The notes beneath the pieces are model-generated. The model did no database searches. It was given only the letters and a program-made list of their open reading frames with translations, and was not told the DNA's origin. A stretch of DNA of 64,000 bases from NCBI RefSeq assembly GCF_000255295.1, contig NC_017030.1, positions 5,518,001-5,582,000 of the forward strand, given 5' to 3'. Origin of the DNA: Corallococcus coralloides DSM 2259 (GTDB lineage Bacteria > Myxococcota > Myxococcia > Myxococcales > Myxococcaceae). This document shows positions 1-8,823 of this stretch, in pieces (position 1 is the first letter of the stretch; each line of letters starts with the position of its first letter). The position numbers and the translations under genes were made by a program.

Positions 1-584
1 ATGCCCGCGCCGACGTGGTGGTGGACCTCCGCCACGCCGCGATCCAGCAGGTGGCGCACCAGCAGCGGCGGTTCGATGTCCACACGCGTGGGAGGCGGCT
101 CCACCGGAACGGCCGCCAGCAGCAGGTCCTCCGGCATCGCGAAGGTGAGCCAGCGGTAATGCGTCAGGGCCTCCACCGCCTCCGCGCCCGTGCCCTGGAA
201 GATGACGGTGACGCCAGGGCGGCGCTCCAGGTGGGTGTCCGCCAGGTGCCGCAGGTAGTGGAGCATCGACACGGCCTGGCGGGGGGCCTTCCGGTGACTC
301 GCGTGCCCCCGCGAGGGAAACCAGAATGAGTCGCGCACGGCGATGATCCGGTCCAAAGACCAGCCGCTGGCGTGCTCCGACAGGCTCTTCTCGCACTCGC
401 GCCAGAGTTCCCGCGTGGGCCCGCCGGCTCCCGCGTCCAGCGACGGCACCAACTCCGTCACCGCCGAACGGAAGGCCCCAAGGCTCGTCAGCGGGAAGCA
501 GGCCACCTCCGCGCGGACGTAGGCCTCCGGGACGCGGCGCGGGGCCAGGCTGCCCGGGAGTGGGCGCGGGCCCTCGCGGCTCAC
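1..584 (-). CDS. rdrB: RADAR-type adenosine deaminase RdrB (partial, N-terminal part)
   Basis: The gene begins with GTG at 584, overlapping the TGA of the upstream ATPase gene (GTGA), and reads through the left edge with no stop, so only about 194 N-terminal residues are visible. The last visible residues read VAEVHHHVGAG. This fits the first metal-binding His-x-His of the adenosine deaminase superfamily, which sits on the first barrel strand. The roughly 180 residues before it resemble no domain I can name. A long N-terminal extension before a divergent deaminase core, encoded just after a roughly 900-aa ATPase, is the known architecture of RADAR, in which RdrB deaminates adenosine-type substrates during phage infection. 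The family call rests on this motif plus context. The rest of the active site lies outside the window. Confidence 0.6.
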   Translation of the reverse strand, partial: MSREGPRPLPGSLAPRRVPEAYVRAEVACFPLTSLGAFRSAVTELVPSLDAGAGGPTRELWRECEKSLSEHASGWSLDRIIAVRDSFWFPSRGHASHRKAPRQAVSMLHYLRHLADTHLERRPGVTVIFQGTGAEAVEALTHYRWLTFAMPEDLLLAAVPVEPPPTRVDIEPPLLVRHLLDRGVAEVHHHVGAG

Positions 585-3238
585 GGGTGATCGTCCGTGG
601 CCCTGGGGGCCAGGTAGGGCGACATGCCCAGCACCACCTCCGCCAGCGGGTCCCCGTGGTGGTCCACGACCGTGAACCAGGCGTCCACCATGGTGTCGAG
701 CCAGCTGTAGTAGGTCTCCGACGCGCGCCCGCGTCCCGTGCCAAGCATCCGGCGGAGTGACTCGGCCGCGCTGGAGCGATTCACCGCGTCGCGCACCCGT
801 TGCTGCCGGAAGGCCGACAGCCGGGGCGCCTGGTTGCCCCAGTCCTTCACCAGGCTTACCCAGCCACCGTCCGCGCTGGGGGCTCCAGGCGGCTGGCGCA
901 GCAGGCTCCGCCCGTCGGCGGTGAGCGCGTGCTCCGGCAGCACCTGGAGCGGCAGCTCGTCGCGAAGCCAGACCTGCGCCGTCCAAAGGCGATCGTATCC
1001 GGCGCTGTGCTTGTGGATCTGGCTGACGAGCCCCGCCACCGTATCGCGCACCCGCTGTTCATAGCGCTCCAGCGCCGTGGCCAGCTGCGGAGCCCGCAGC
1101 ACGGACACGACGCCGTGGCGTTCATTTCCCCAGTCCCATCTGCCCAGCTCCAGTCCGGCCACGGAGCAGACGTTCTCCACCCACGCGGCCTGGATGAAGC
1201 GGGCGCGCAGGGCAGTGTCCTGCCCGTCCCCCGCGGAGAGGAATCCCCGGGACAGCCGTGCGAGGAATGCGCGCCATTGGGCGGTGAGGATGGCGAACTC
1301 GATGAAGGTGGTCCACGCGGGGGGCGTCCACCAGAACGCAGCCTGGACGAACGGCTCTCCGAGCGCGCGGCCCGCCCAGAGCTCGTGCACGGTGCCCATC
1401 ATCTTCGGGCTCAGCTCGAGGGCCATCAACTCCGCGCTCAGCACACGGGGCCGCTCGAAGAGCATCAGCACGTCATGCAGGATCATGAACCAGCCGGCGA
1501 CGTTCGCGGGCAGCGTGGTTTCGCGACCGGGGTCCTCTGGATCCGCCAGCACCAGCAGCACTTCGTGGAAGCGGCGCAGGTGCACCTCCGTGCTCAGCAC
1601 CCGGGCGTGCGCGCCCGTCCCGTTTCCGCTGGGATCGCTCGGCGGCCCCTGCAGGACGCCGTGGAGGCTGGTGCGCGTGGAGCGGCGGATGGGCTTGCCC
1701 GTCAGGTCCAGACAGACGCGGCCCTGGTCGTCCTGCCGGAGGATGCGGTGGTGGAGCAGCTCGCTGGCCCAGGCCGGCAAGTCGCTCTCGTCGATGGCGT
1801 TGCGGAGCATCTCCGCGGCCACCCGGACCGAGGACTCGCCCTGCTCCTGCGCGCCATTCAAGCCGGTCCCCGCGGCGGACGTTCCGGAGATCAGGACCTC
1901 GCGCCGGACGGAGTGCCAGAGGTCCTGGAGGGTCCGCGCGGGGAGCGTGAGCGCGAGCCTTCCCACGTGGTGGAGGAGCGGCTCGTCCGGGCGCGTTCCG
2001 GTTTCGTGGGCTTCCGCGCCGTCGGTGCGGAGGGCTTCGCGGTAGCAGCGCGCCACGTCGGGCATGAGGCGGCTACTCAGGTCGATGAGGTCGTCGAAGG
2101 TGTCCAGCACCTGCGACTGCGTCCGCTTGCCGGTCGGAAGCAGCAACTGCCGCAGGAGCAAGCCCAGCAGCTCATCCTTCTTGTCCACGGGGAAGCGCCA
2201 GGCCTCGTGGGAGTCCACTTGTTCCAGCGCGATGCGATAGCTGGGAGGCAACGCGCGGCGCAGCGTGGTGGCGGCCTGGCGCCGGGCGATGGCGAGCGTC
2301 TCTTCCTGCCCACGCACGCCGATGCCGGCCTGTCCGGAGACGATGAGCTCCTTCTGGAAGGAGCGCTCCATGAAGCGCTGGAACTCCTGGTGGCCGGCGG
2401 CGAGCACGAACCAGAGGTGGCGGCTGGCCACCATGCGCGTGAGCTTCACGATGTTGTAGAGGTGCTCGATGCTGCGATCCACGTTGTCGATGGGCAGCAC
2501 CATCAGCACCTGCTCACCGCCGGACGTGCCAAAGCGCGGCATGGACAGCGTGCGTGAGACGTCCTCCATGGCGTCGGCGAAGCGCGGCTGGAAGTTGGCG
2601 TAGATCTCCGACGCGCGGATCTGCTGTTCGGCGCGCACGCGGGCGTCGGTGGTGGACGGGATGTCCTCCCACATGAACGACGCGTCGCGGATGAGGTGAT
2701 CCAGCTTTCCCCACGTCTCCTCCGCCCCCTCCTCCAGGATGGACGAGGACCACCGGGAGGATTCGCCACGAATCCCCTTCGCGTGCCGGGGATGGTCCAG
2801 CGCGGCCCGCACGCGGACCAGCAGCGTGGCCAGCAGGTTGGCCTGGGATGGGACGGGCTCCAGGTCGAGGGGTTCCAGCCAGAGGACGCGCCGTTCGAGC
2901 CGTTCGAGCGTCAGCGACAGCGCGGCCACCTCCGGACTGGGCGGCCCCCGGACGAAGGACTTCCAGTCCCGCAGCGCCTGCACCGCGCTGAGCAGGAGCG
3001 TGGTCTTCCCGGAGCCCCGGGCGCCGGAGACGAGCAGGCTCGTGGAGAGGTGTTCGGTATTGCTGCCCGCTCCGGTCGCGTTGTTCTCGCTGGCCGCCTC
3101 CAGCCAGAAGAAGAGCTCCTGGAGGCCCCGGCGGGTGGGCGTCAACAGGTCGGCCCACATGAAGGCCCGGGCCTCCGGAAGTGGGGTGGGCAGGTACGGC
3201 TGACCCGCCTCCGGGGCGTCTTGCGGTGTCGTGGCCAT
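581..3238 (-). CDS. rdrA: RADAR-type P-loop ATPase RdrA
   Basis: An 885-aa protein with a P-loop NTPase core near the N-terminus: Walker A GARGSGKT at residues 72-79 and a Walker B-like strand LMVLPIDNVD at 245-254. The segment WLEPLDLEP at about 120-128 follows the P-loop. The remaining roughly 550 residues are mostly helical, without a recognised enzyme domain. Size, N-terminal P-loop and a 4-nt overlap with a downstream deaminase-like gene all match RdrA of the two-gene RADAR system. In known systems RdrA assembles into rings, associates with RdrB cages and is needed for phage restriction. The ATG at 3238 is preceded by a 187-bp gap shared with the divergent efflux operon, which must hold both promoters. 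Another STAND or KAP-like ATPase is possible, but the partner gene favours RADAR. Confidence 0.7.
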   Translation of the reverse strand: MATTPQDAPEAGQPYLPTPLPEARAFMWADLLTPTRRGLQELFFWLEAASENNATGAGSNTEHLSTSLLVSGARGSGKTTLLLSAVQALRDWKSFVRGPPSPEVAALSLTLERLERRVLWLEPLDLEPVPSQANLLATLLVRVRAALDHPRHAKGIRGESSRWSSSILEEGAEETWGKLDHLIRDASFMWEDIPSTTDARVRAEQQIRASEIYANFQPRFADAMEDVSRTLSMPRFGTSGGEQVLMVLPIDNVDRSIEHLYNIVKLTRMVASRHLWFVLAAGHQEFQRFMERSFQKELIVSGQAGIGVRGQEETLAIARRQAATTLRRALPPSYRIALEQVDSHEAWRFPVDKKDELLGLLLRQLLLPTGKRTQSQVLDTFDDLIDLSSRLMPDVARCYREALRTDGAEAHETGTRPDEPLLHHVGRLALTLPARTLQDLWHSVRREVLISGTSAAGTGLNGAQEQGESSVRVAAEMLRNAIDESDLPAWASELLHHRILRQDDQGRVCLDLTGKPIRRSTRTSLHGVLQGPPSDPSGNGTGAHARVLSTEVHLRRFHEVLLVLADPEDPGRETTLPANVAGWFMILHDVLMLFERPRVLSAELMALELSPKMMGTVHELWAGRALGEPFVQAAFWWTPPAWTTFIEFAILTAQWRAFLARLSRGFLSAGDGQDTALRARFIQAAWVENVCSVAGLELGRWDWGNERHGVVSVLRAPQLATALERYEQRVRDTVAGLVSQIHKHSAGYDRLWTAQVWLRDELPLQVLPEHALTADGRSLLRQPPGAPSADGGWVSLVKDWGNQAPRLSAFRQQRVRDAVNRSSAAESLRRMLGTGRGRASETYYSWLDTMVDAWFTVVDHHGDPLAEVVLGMSPYLAPRATDDHP

Positions 3239-3425
3239 GGCCCCGGAGGATGGACGGGGGACCCCGCCGTGCGAATCACCCTGGGGTGAGGAGGGATGTC
3301 ACCCCGTGGAAGCAGCGCGGGCGCGAAGTCCGGCACGGCGGCGAGCGGCGCCCCGCTCGTGGCACCCCACCCTCCGCCTCCCTACCCTCATCCTCGAGGG
3401 CCCGGGGTCCTGGCCGGGAGGTGCC

Positions 3426-4664
3426 ATGGCGGACGCACAATCCCAGACCGCGTTGAGCGCCCTGCGCATCGACCGCTCCGCCGCCCCCATGAAGCGCCGG
3501 CGCAGGCTGCGCTGGCTCATCCCCTTGGGGCTCCTGGTGGCGGTGCTCGTCCTGGTGGCGGCCGCGGTGGCACGCCGCGCGCCCACCGTGCGCGTGGCCG
3601 AGGTGCGCGAGCCGCTCCCCGGCGAGCAGCAGACGGAGCTGTCGGCCTCCGGCTACGTCGACTCGCGGCGCCGCTCGGTCATCGCGCCGCTCGTCGCGGG
3701 CCAGCTCGTGGAGGTCGCCGTGGAGGAAGGCGAGGCCGTGCGGCAGGGCCAGGTGATTGCCCGGCTGGATGGCCGGGATGCCCGCGTGGTGCTGGACCGG
3801 GCAGAGGCCTCGGTGCGGGCCTCCGAGGCCCAGCTCGCCAGCTCCGAGGCCCAGGCCCTCAATGCGCGGCGCACCACGCAGCGCACGCGCAACCTCGCCA
3901 GGCAGGGCGTCATCCCCCGGGCCCAGCTCCTCGACGTGGAGACCGCGGGCCTCGCCACGCAGGAGGCCCTCAACCTGGCCCGGGCGCAGCTCGCCGTCGC
4001 CCGCCGTGCGAGCGAGGCGGCCCGCCTCCAGCTCTCGCACACCGTGGTCCGCGCGCCGTTCGACGGCACCGTGTCGAAGAAGCTCGCGAACGAGGGCGCG
4101 GTGCTCGCTCCGGCCGCCCTCACCGGCACCAACCTGGGCGGCATCGTGGAGCTGGTGGACCTGCACGCCCTGGAGGTCGAGGCCGAGGTCAGCGAGGAGC
4201 AGCTGTCACGCATCCGCATCGGCCAGCCCGCCCTCATCTTCCTGGACGCCCTGCCCGAGCGCGCCTTCCCCGGCCAGGTGGCCACGGTGCGCCCCGCCAT
4301 CGACCGCTCCAAGGCCACCGCCACGGTGCTGGTGCGCTTCCAGTCCGTCCCCCGGGGCGCGCTGCCGGACATGGGCGCCAAGGTGTCCTTCCTCCGCCAG
4401 CCGCTGCCTCCAGCGGAGCTGGCCGCGCATGGACAGCCCCCGCGCGTCCCCGCCAGCGCGGTGGTGCGCGACGCGAAGGGCGCCGCCGTATGGGTGGTGA
4501 AGGACGGACGGCTCACGCGCCAGCCGGTGCGCGTGGGCGCGCGCGTGGGGAACGAGCTGTCCCTGACACAGGGGCCGGGCGCGGGCACGCAGGTGGTGGT
4601 GGCCCCGGACCCGAAGCACCTTCGCGACGGCCGGCACGTGAAGGTGGAGGCGGCGGGCGGATGA
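3426..4664 (+). CDS. HlyD-family periplasmic adaptor (RND/MacA-type) of ABC efflux system
   Basis: A 412-aa membrane-fusion protein. I chose the ATG at 3426 because GGGAGG lies just upstream at 3416-3421; the open frame extends to 3231, but that stretch is low-complexity and overlaps rdrA. A basic segment (MKRRRRLRW, residues 22-30) precedes one hydrophobic anchor at about 31-48. Then come a biotinyl-lipoyl-like domain (SGYVDSRRRSVI, later QVIARLDGRDARVVL), a coiled-coil hairpin rich in Ala, Gln and Arg at about 120-200, and a beta-barrel after TVVRAPFDGTVSKK. This is the usual order for MacA/HlyD adaptors, which link an inner-membrane ABC exporter to an outer-membrane channel. The stop overlaps the next start (ATGA at 4661-4664), so it is coupled to the ABC ATPase. 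The cargo is unknown. Confidence 0.88.
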   Translation: MADAQSQTALSALRIDRSAAPMKRRRRLRWLIPLGLLVAVLVLVAAAVARRAPTVRVAEVREPLPGEQQTELSASGYVDSRRRSVIAPLVAGQLVEVAVEEGEAVRQGQVIARLDGRDARVVLDRAEASVRASEAQLASSEAQALNARRTTQRTRNLARQGVIPRAQLLDVETAGLATQEALNLARAQLAVARRASEAARLQLSHTVVRAPFDGTVSKKLANEGAVLAPAALTGTNLGGIVELVDLHALEVEAEVSEEQLSRIRIGQPALIFLDALPERAFPGQVATVRPAIDRSKATATVLVRFQSVPRGALPDMGAKVSFLRQPLPPAELAAHGQPPRVPASAVVRDAKGAAVWVVKDGRLTRQPVRVGARVGNELSLTQGPGAGTQVVVAPDPKHLRDGRHVKVEAAGG

Positions 4665-5359
4665 TCCAGGACGCGCGGCCCGCGGCGGAGGCCCCCATGG
4701 TGCGGCTGAGGGGCGTGTCGAAGACGTACCGGCGCGGCACGGTGGAGGTGCCCGTGCTGGCCGCGGTGGACCTGACCATCGGCACCGGCGCCTTCGAGGC
4801 CTTCATGGGCCCGTCCGGCTCCGGCAAGTCCACGCTGCTCAACCTCGTCTCCGGGTTGGACCGGCCCACCACCGGCCTCGTCGAGGTGGCCGGCCGCGAC
4901 CTGGCGGAGATGGACGACCGGGAGCTCAGCGACTGGCGCGCCGCCCACGTGGGCTTCGTGTTCCAGCTCTACAACCTCATCCCGGTCCTCACGGCGGCGG
5001 AGAACGTGGAGCTTCCCCTGCTGCTCACGCCGCTGACGCGCGGGGAGCGGCGCCGGCACGTGGCCGCCGCGCTGGGGCTGGTGGGGCTGGGCCACCGGGT
5101 GGGCCACCGCCCGCCGCAGCTGTCCGGCGGCGAGCAGCAGCGCGTGGCCATTGCCCGCGCCATCGTCTCCGACCCGGACCTCATCATCGCGGACGAGCCC
5201 ACGGGGGACCTGGACCGCAAGGCGGCGGAGGCCGTGCTGGACCTCTTCGGCGTGCTCCACCGGGACCTGCACAAGACGCTCGTCATGGTGACGCACGACC
5301 CGCACGCCGCGGAGCGCGCGGGCCGCGTGCACCACCTGGACAAGGGGGTGCTCCAGTGA
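4661..5359 (+). CDS. ABC transporter ATP-binding protein, MacB/LolD type
   Basis: A 232-aa nucleotide-binding subunit with all ABC motifs: Walker A GPSGSGKST, Q-loop at VFQLYNLIP, signature LSGGEQQRVAIARA, Walker B and D-loop LIIADEPTGDLD, and the H-loop in VMVTHDP. Its length and the ADEPTGDLD form are typical of the MacB/LolD/FtsE family, which works with FtsX-type permeases. It starts at the ATG that overlaps the adaptor stop, and its own stop overlaps the GTG of the first permease (GTGA). Stoichiometric co-expression with both neighbours is therefore likely. It powers the efflux or lipoprotein-release complex encoded by this operon at the cytoplasmic membrane. Confidence 0.93.
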   Translation: MIQDARPAAEAPMVRLRGVSKTYRRGTVEVPVLAAVDLTIGTGAFEAFMGPSGSGKSTLLNLVSGLDRPTTGLVEVAGRDLAEMDDRELSDWRAAHVGFVFQLYNLIPVLTAAENVELPLLLTPLTRGERRRHVAAALGLVGLGHRVGHRPPQLSGGEQQRVAIARAIVSDPDLIIADEPTGDLDRKAAEAVLDLFGVLHRDLHKTLVMVTHDPHAAERAGRVHHLDKGVLQ

Positions 5360-6522
5360 ACTACGTGGGACTCGCGGGCCGCGACCTGCTGCGAAACCCG
5401 CTGCGGCTGACGCTCACCGTCCTCGCGGGCGCGGTGGGCGTGACGGCCTTCATCTTCCTGAGCACCGTCGTCGACATCTTCTATTACAACGCGCGGGCGG
5501 CGCAGGTGGACCGGCTCATCGTCCGCAACAAGGTGTCCTTCACCCAGCCGCTGCCGCTGTCCTATTACGCGCGCATCGCCGCGCTGCCGGGCGTCACCTC
5601 CGTCACGCACCAGGAGTGGTTCGGCGGCACGCTGGGCGACACGCAGAAGGACTTCTTCGCCAACTTCGCCGTCGACCCCCACACCTTCCTGGACGTCTTC
5701 CCGGAGTTCATCGTCCCGCCCCCGCAGCTCGCCGCCTTCCGCGGTGACCCGTGCGGCGCGCTCGTGGGGGAGAAGCTGGCCCAGCGCTTCGGGTGGAAGG
5801 CCGGGGACCGGGTGACGCTCAAGGGGCAGATCCACCCCGGAGACTGGACCTTCAACGTGCACGGCATCTACCGCGGCGCGCGCCCCGGCGTGGACACCAC
5901 CGCGCTGCTGTTCGGCTACCGCTGCCTCAACGAGAGCGACCGGCTGACGGAGGGAATGAAGGACAAGGTCGGCATCTACGCGGTGCGCGTGGACGACCCG
6001 GCGCGCTCGGCCGAGGTGGCGGCGGCCATCGACCACCTGTTCGACAACAGCCCCTACCCGACGAAGACGGAGAGCGAGAAGGCCTTCCAGCTGGGCTTCG
6101 TGGCCATGTCCTCGGCCATCGTCACCGCGGTGCGGGTGGTGTCCACCGTCATCCTGCTCATCATCCTGCTCGTCATCGGCAACACGCTGGCCATGGGCGT
6201 GCGCGAGCGCACCCGGGACATCGCCACCCTGCGCGCCCTGGGCTTCCGCCCGCGCACCGTGGTGGCGCTGGTGCTGGCCGAATCCTCCGTCATCGGCCTG
6301 TGCTCCGCGGCGCTGGGCGTGACGGCCGCGCCGGTGCTGGTGAACGTCTTCACGAAGCTCATCGCCTCGCGGTTCGGCCCGATGCCGGACCACCTCACGC
6401 GCGGGCACACGCTCTGGGTCTCCGCGCTCGCGGCGGTGGCGGTGTCCCTGCTGGCGGGCGTGGGGCCGGCCCTGCGCGCGGTGCGGCTGCCGGTGGCGGA
6501 AGGCCTGAGGAGGGTGGCCTGA
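5356..6522 (+). CDS. FtsX/MacB-family ABC permease (first of two)
   Basis: A 388-aa permease with a hydrophobic N-terminal helix (about residues 13-35), a large extracytoplasmic domain at about 40-255, and three C-terminal helices at about 270-380. The motif ERTRDIATLRALGFRPRTVV is the conserved cytoplasmic loop of FtsX-like permeases. It starts with GTG overlapping the ATPase stop by 4 nt. Together with the following gene it would form a heterodimeric membrane part of a MacB- or Lol-like exporter, since each protein alone has four helices. The substrate cannot be told from sequence. Placement next to rdrA is probably coincidental. Confidence 0.88.
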   Translation: MNYVGLAGRDLLRNPLRLTLTVLAGAVGVTAFIFLSTVVDIFYYNARAAQVDRLIVRNKVSFTQPLPLSYYARIAALPGVTSVTHQEWFGGTLGDTQKDFFANFAVDPHTFLDVFPEFIVPPPQLAAFRGDPCGALVGEKLAQRFGWKAGDRVTLKGQIHPGDWTFNVHGIYRGARPGVDTTALLFGYRCLNESDRLTEGMKDKVGIYAVRVDDPARSAEVAAAIDHLFDNSPYPTKTESEKAFQLGFVAMSSAIVTAVRVVSTVILLIILLVIGNTLAMGVRERTRDIATLRALGFRPRTVVALVLAESSVIGLCSAALGVTAAPVLVNVFTKLIASRFGPMPDHLTRGHTLWVSALAAVAVSLLAGVGPALRAVRLPVAEGLRRVA

Positions 6523-6525
6523 GCG

Positions 6526-7683
6526 ATGGTGCCGCTCTTCTACAACACCCGCAGCCTGTGGGCGCGCCGGCTGTCCACCGGCCTCACGGTGGTGGGGCTG
6601 GGGCTGGTCGTCTTCGTCTTCTCCGCGGTGCTGATGCTGGCCAACGGCATCGAGTCCGCGCTGGCCTCCGGTGGGGACGCGTCCAACGTCGTCGTGCTGC
6701 GCAAGGGGGCCACCAGCGAGCTGGTCAGCGGCGTGGAGCGGGACGCGGTGCGCATCCTCACCACGGATCCCCAGGTGGCGTCCGGGCCGGACGGCATGCC
6801 GCTGGTGGCCGGGGAGCGGGTGGTGCTGCTGACGCTGCCCAGCGGCCGCACGCAGGCGATGAACACGTCGGCGCGTGGCATCAGCGCGGAGAGCTTCGCG
6901 GCGCGGCCGGAGGTCCAGCTCGTCTCCGGGCGCAGGCCCCTGCCGGGCACCAACGAGGTGGTGCTGGGCCGCTCGCTCGTCGGGACCTCGCCGGAGGCCG
7001 CGCTGGGAGGGGAGCTGCGCTTCGCCCGGCAGCGCTGGCCGGTGGTGGGCGTCTTCGCCGCGAGGGGCGGCGCCTTCGAGTCCGAGGTGTGGGCGGACGC
7101 CATGCGCCTGGGCACGGCCTTCGGGCGCGACGACTACAGCTCCGCGGTGGTGCGGCTGCGCTCGCCCGCGGAGGTGGACGCCTTCGTGAAGCGCGTGGAG
7201 GCCAACCCGCGCTTCACGCTGGAGGCCAGGCCGGAGCCGGCGTACTGGGCGGACCAGGCCAGCGGGCTGGCCGCCTTCATCCGCGTGCTGGGCCTCTTCG
7301 TGTCCTTCGTCTTCAGCGTGGGCGCGGTGCTGGGGGCGATGATCACCATGTACGCCCAGGTGGCGACGCGCGTCGCGGAGCTGGGGATGCTGCGCGCGGT
7401 GGGCTTCCGGCGGCGCAGCGTGCTGGCCAGCGTGGTGGTGGAGTCCGCCATGCTGGGCGCGGCCGGAGGGGTGCTGGGCGCGCTGGGGGCGCTGGCCACG
7501 CGGTGGATCCACATCCGCACGCTCAACTTCCAGACGTTCGCGGCGGTGAGCTTCGGCTTCTCCCCCACCCCCGCCATCCTGCTGGGCGCGCTGCTGTTCG
7601 GCACGGGGATGGGGCTTTTGGGCGGGCTCTTGCCCGCGCTGCGCGCCGCGCGCCTGTCCATCCTGGACGCGCTGCGCGCCTGA
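6526..7683 (+). CDS. FtsX/MacB-family ABC permease (second of two)
   Basis: A 385-aa permease beginning three bases after the previous stop. It has an N-terminal helix (about residues 18-42), a periplasmic domain at about 50-250, and C-terminal helices at about 265-375. The loop TRVAELGMLRAVGFRRRSVL matches the FtsX-like signature, and the C-terminus ends in the usual LLPALRAARLSILDALRA. It is clearly related to, but diverged from, the upstream permease. This suggests an old duplication to form a two-permease transporter, as in LolCE-type arrangements. It probably pairs with its neighbour around the single ATPase at 4661-5359. Confidence 0.88.
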   Translation: MVPLFYNTRSLWARRLSTGLTVVGLGLVVFVFSAVLMLANGIESALASGGDASNVVVLRKGATSELVSGVERDAVRILTTDPQVASGPDGMPLVAGERVVLLTLPSGRTQAMNTSARGISAESFAARPEVQLVSGRRPLPGTNEVVLGRSLVGTSPEAALGGELRFARQRWPVVGVFAARGGAFESEVWADAMRLGTAFGRDDYSSAVVRLRSPAEVDAFVKRVEANPRFTLEARPEPAYWADQASGLAAFIRVLGLFVSFVFSVGAVLGAMITMYAQVATRVAELGMLRAVGFRRRSVLASVVVESAMLGAAGGVLGALGALATRWIHIRTLNFQTFAAVSFGFSPTPAILLGALLFGTGMGLLGGLLPALRAARLSILDALRA

Positions 7684-7688
7684 AGGCC

Positions 7689-8393
7689 ATGAACACCTCT
7701 CCCCAGCCACAGGACGAGCACCACGGGCTTCCTGCCATGTGGGGCCGGGCGCTCCTGCTGGGACTGCTGCTCGCTGGCCTCGCGCTGCTCGCGTCCTCGG
7801 AGGCGTTCCAGTCCCTGCTGCGCCGGGCCGTGGACGCGGCCGCGCCCGTCATCTCCACGCATCCCGTCTGGGGCGCGGTGCTCTTCGTCCTGCTCTCCTG
7901 CCTGTCGGCGATGCTGGCCTTCTTCTCCAGTGCGCTGCTGCTGCCGGTGGCGCTCCAGGCCTGGGGAAAGGCGGTCTGCGCGCTCCTGCTCTGGTTGGGC
8001 TGGATGCTGGGCGGCGCTTGCGCCTACGGCATCGCCCGCGCATGGGGCAGGCCCGTCATCCGCCGGCTCACCTCCGCAAGCATGCTCGCCCGTTACGAGG
8101 AGCGCATCTCCCGGCGCACGCCCTTCGGGGTGGTGCTCCTCTTCCAGCTCGCAGTCCCTTCCGAAATCCCGGGCTACGTGCTCGGCCTCGCGCGCTATGG
8201 GCTGCGCCGCTATCTGGCCGTGCTCGCCCTGGCGGAGCTCCCCTACGCGGTGGGCACCGTCTACCTGGGCGCCAGCCTCCTGGAGCGGCGCACCCCCGTG
8301 CTGCTGGGACTGGGGGCGGCTGGCATCCTCGTCGCCCTGTGGGCCTTCCACCTGCTGCGCAAGCGCCTGGGGCAACAGTCCTCTCGCCCCTGA
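7689..8393 (+). CDS. VTT/DedA-like (SNARE-associated) membrane protein
   Basis: A 234-aa integral membrane protein starting 5 bp after the permease gene, so it is probably co-transcribed. It has about five hydrophobic segments (roughly residues 18-38, 60-90, 95-120, 150-180, 205-225). The central part, FQLAVPSEIPGYVLGLARYG followed by a hydrophobic LPYAVGTVYLG, resembles the re-entrant core of the TVP38/TMEM64/DedA (VTT) family, members of which act as lipid scramblases or undecaprenyl-phosphate flippases. The family call is moderate: the core is recognisable, but I see no charged motif that pins down a subfamily. The stop lies 40 bp from the convergent YCII gene. Confidence 0.65.
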   Translation: MNTSPQPQDEHHGLPAMWGRALLLGLLLAGLALLASSEAFQSLLRRAVDAAAPVISTHPVWGAVLFVLLSCLSAMLAFFSSALLLPVALQAWGKAVCALLLWLGWMLGGACAYGIARAWGRPVIRRLTSASMLARYEERISRRTPFGVVLLFQLAVPSEIPGYVLGLARYGLRRYLAVLALAELPYAVGTVYLGASLLERRTPVLLGLGAAGILVALWAFHLLRKRLGQQSSRP

Positions 8394-8433
8394 GCCCGAC
8401 CCAACTCGGGAGGGAGGATCACAGCGGCGCCGC

Positions 8434-8796
8434 TCACGGGTCGTAGCAGGGACCGCACTGGCGGACCTCGACGGTGGACCACTCCGCCGCGGGGCACTGC
8501 GTGGCCCATTCCACCGCCTCCTCGCGCGTCTCCACGTTGATGAGGAAGAAGCCGCCGATGATCTCCTTGGACTCCGTGAACGGCCCGTCGCTGAAGCTCA
8601 GCTTCCCGTCGCGCCGCTCCACCCGGATGCCCTCCTCGTCCGAACGCAGGGAGTCCGCCGCCACGAGGATGCCGCGCTCCTGGAGCGCCGCCCCGAAGCC
8701 CAGCATCCGCTGCATCCGGTCCGCCGAGACGCGCTTCTCTTCCGCCGTCTGGGACTTCCCTCCAATGGTCTGCCTCACCACCAGCATGTACGCCAT
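8434..8796 (-). CDS. YCII-related (DGPF domain) protein
   Basis: A 120-aa single-domain protein of the YciI/DGPF family. The hallmark is FSDGPFTESKEIIGGFF at about residues 68-84, and it opens with the typical MAYMLVVRQ strand. These are small ferredoxin-like-fold proteins, often encoded with ECF sigma factors in actinobacteria and myxobacteria; their biochemical role is mostly unknown. The ATG at 8796 is preceded by a good AAGGAG site about 6 nt upstream. It lies 27 bp downstream of the propeller-like gene on the same strand, so read-through from the biosynthetic operon is possible, though nothing suggests a role in that pathway. Confidence 0.85.
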   Translation of the reverse strand: MAYMLVVRQTIGGKSQTAEEKRVSADRMQRMLGFGAALQERGILVAADSLRSDEEGIRVERRDGKLSFSDGPFTESKEIIGGFFLINVETREEAVEWATQCPAAEWSTVEVRQCGPCYDP

Positions 8797-8823
8797 GGCC
8801 TGCTCCTTCCGAGGCTCCGTCAG

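Noticed and set aside
4969-7710. A 913-codon minus-strand frame across the ABC operon
   Set aside because: It is antisense to three genes with complete ABC and permease motifs, and its product is a His/Arg/Gln-rich shadow without recognisable folds.
8395-8410. Small hairpin CCCGA/TCGGG between convergent genes as a terminator
   Set aside because: The stem has only five pairs and no T run; in this base composition such pairs arise by chance.
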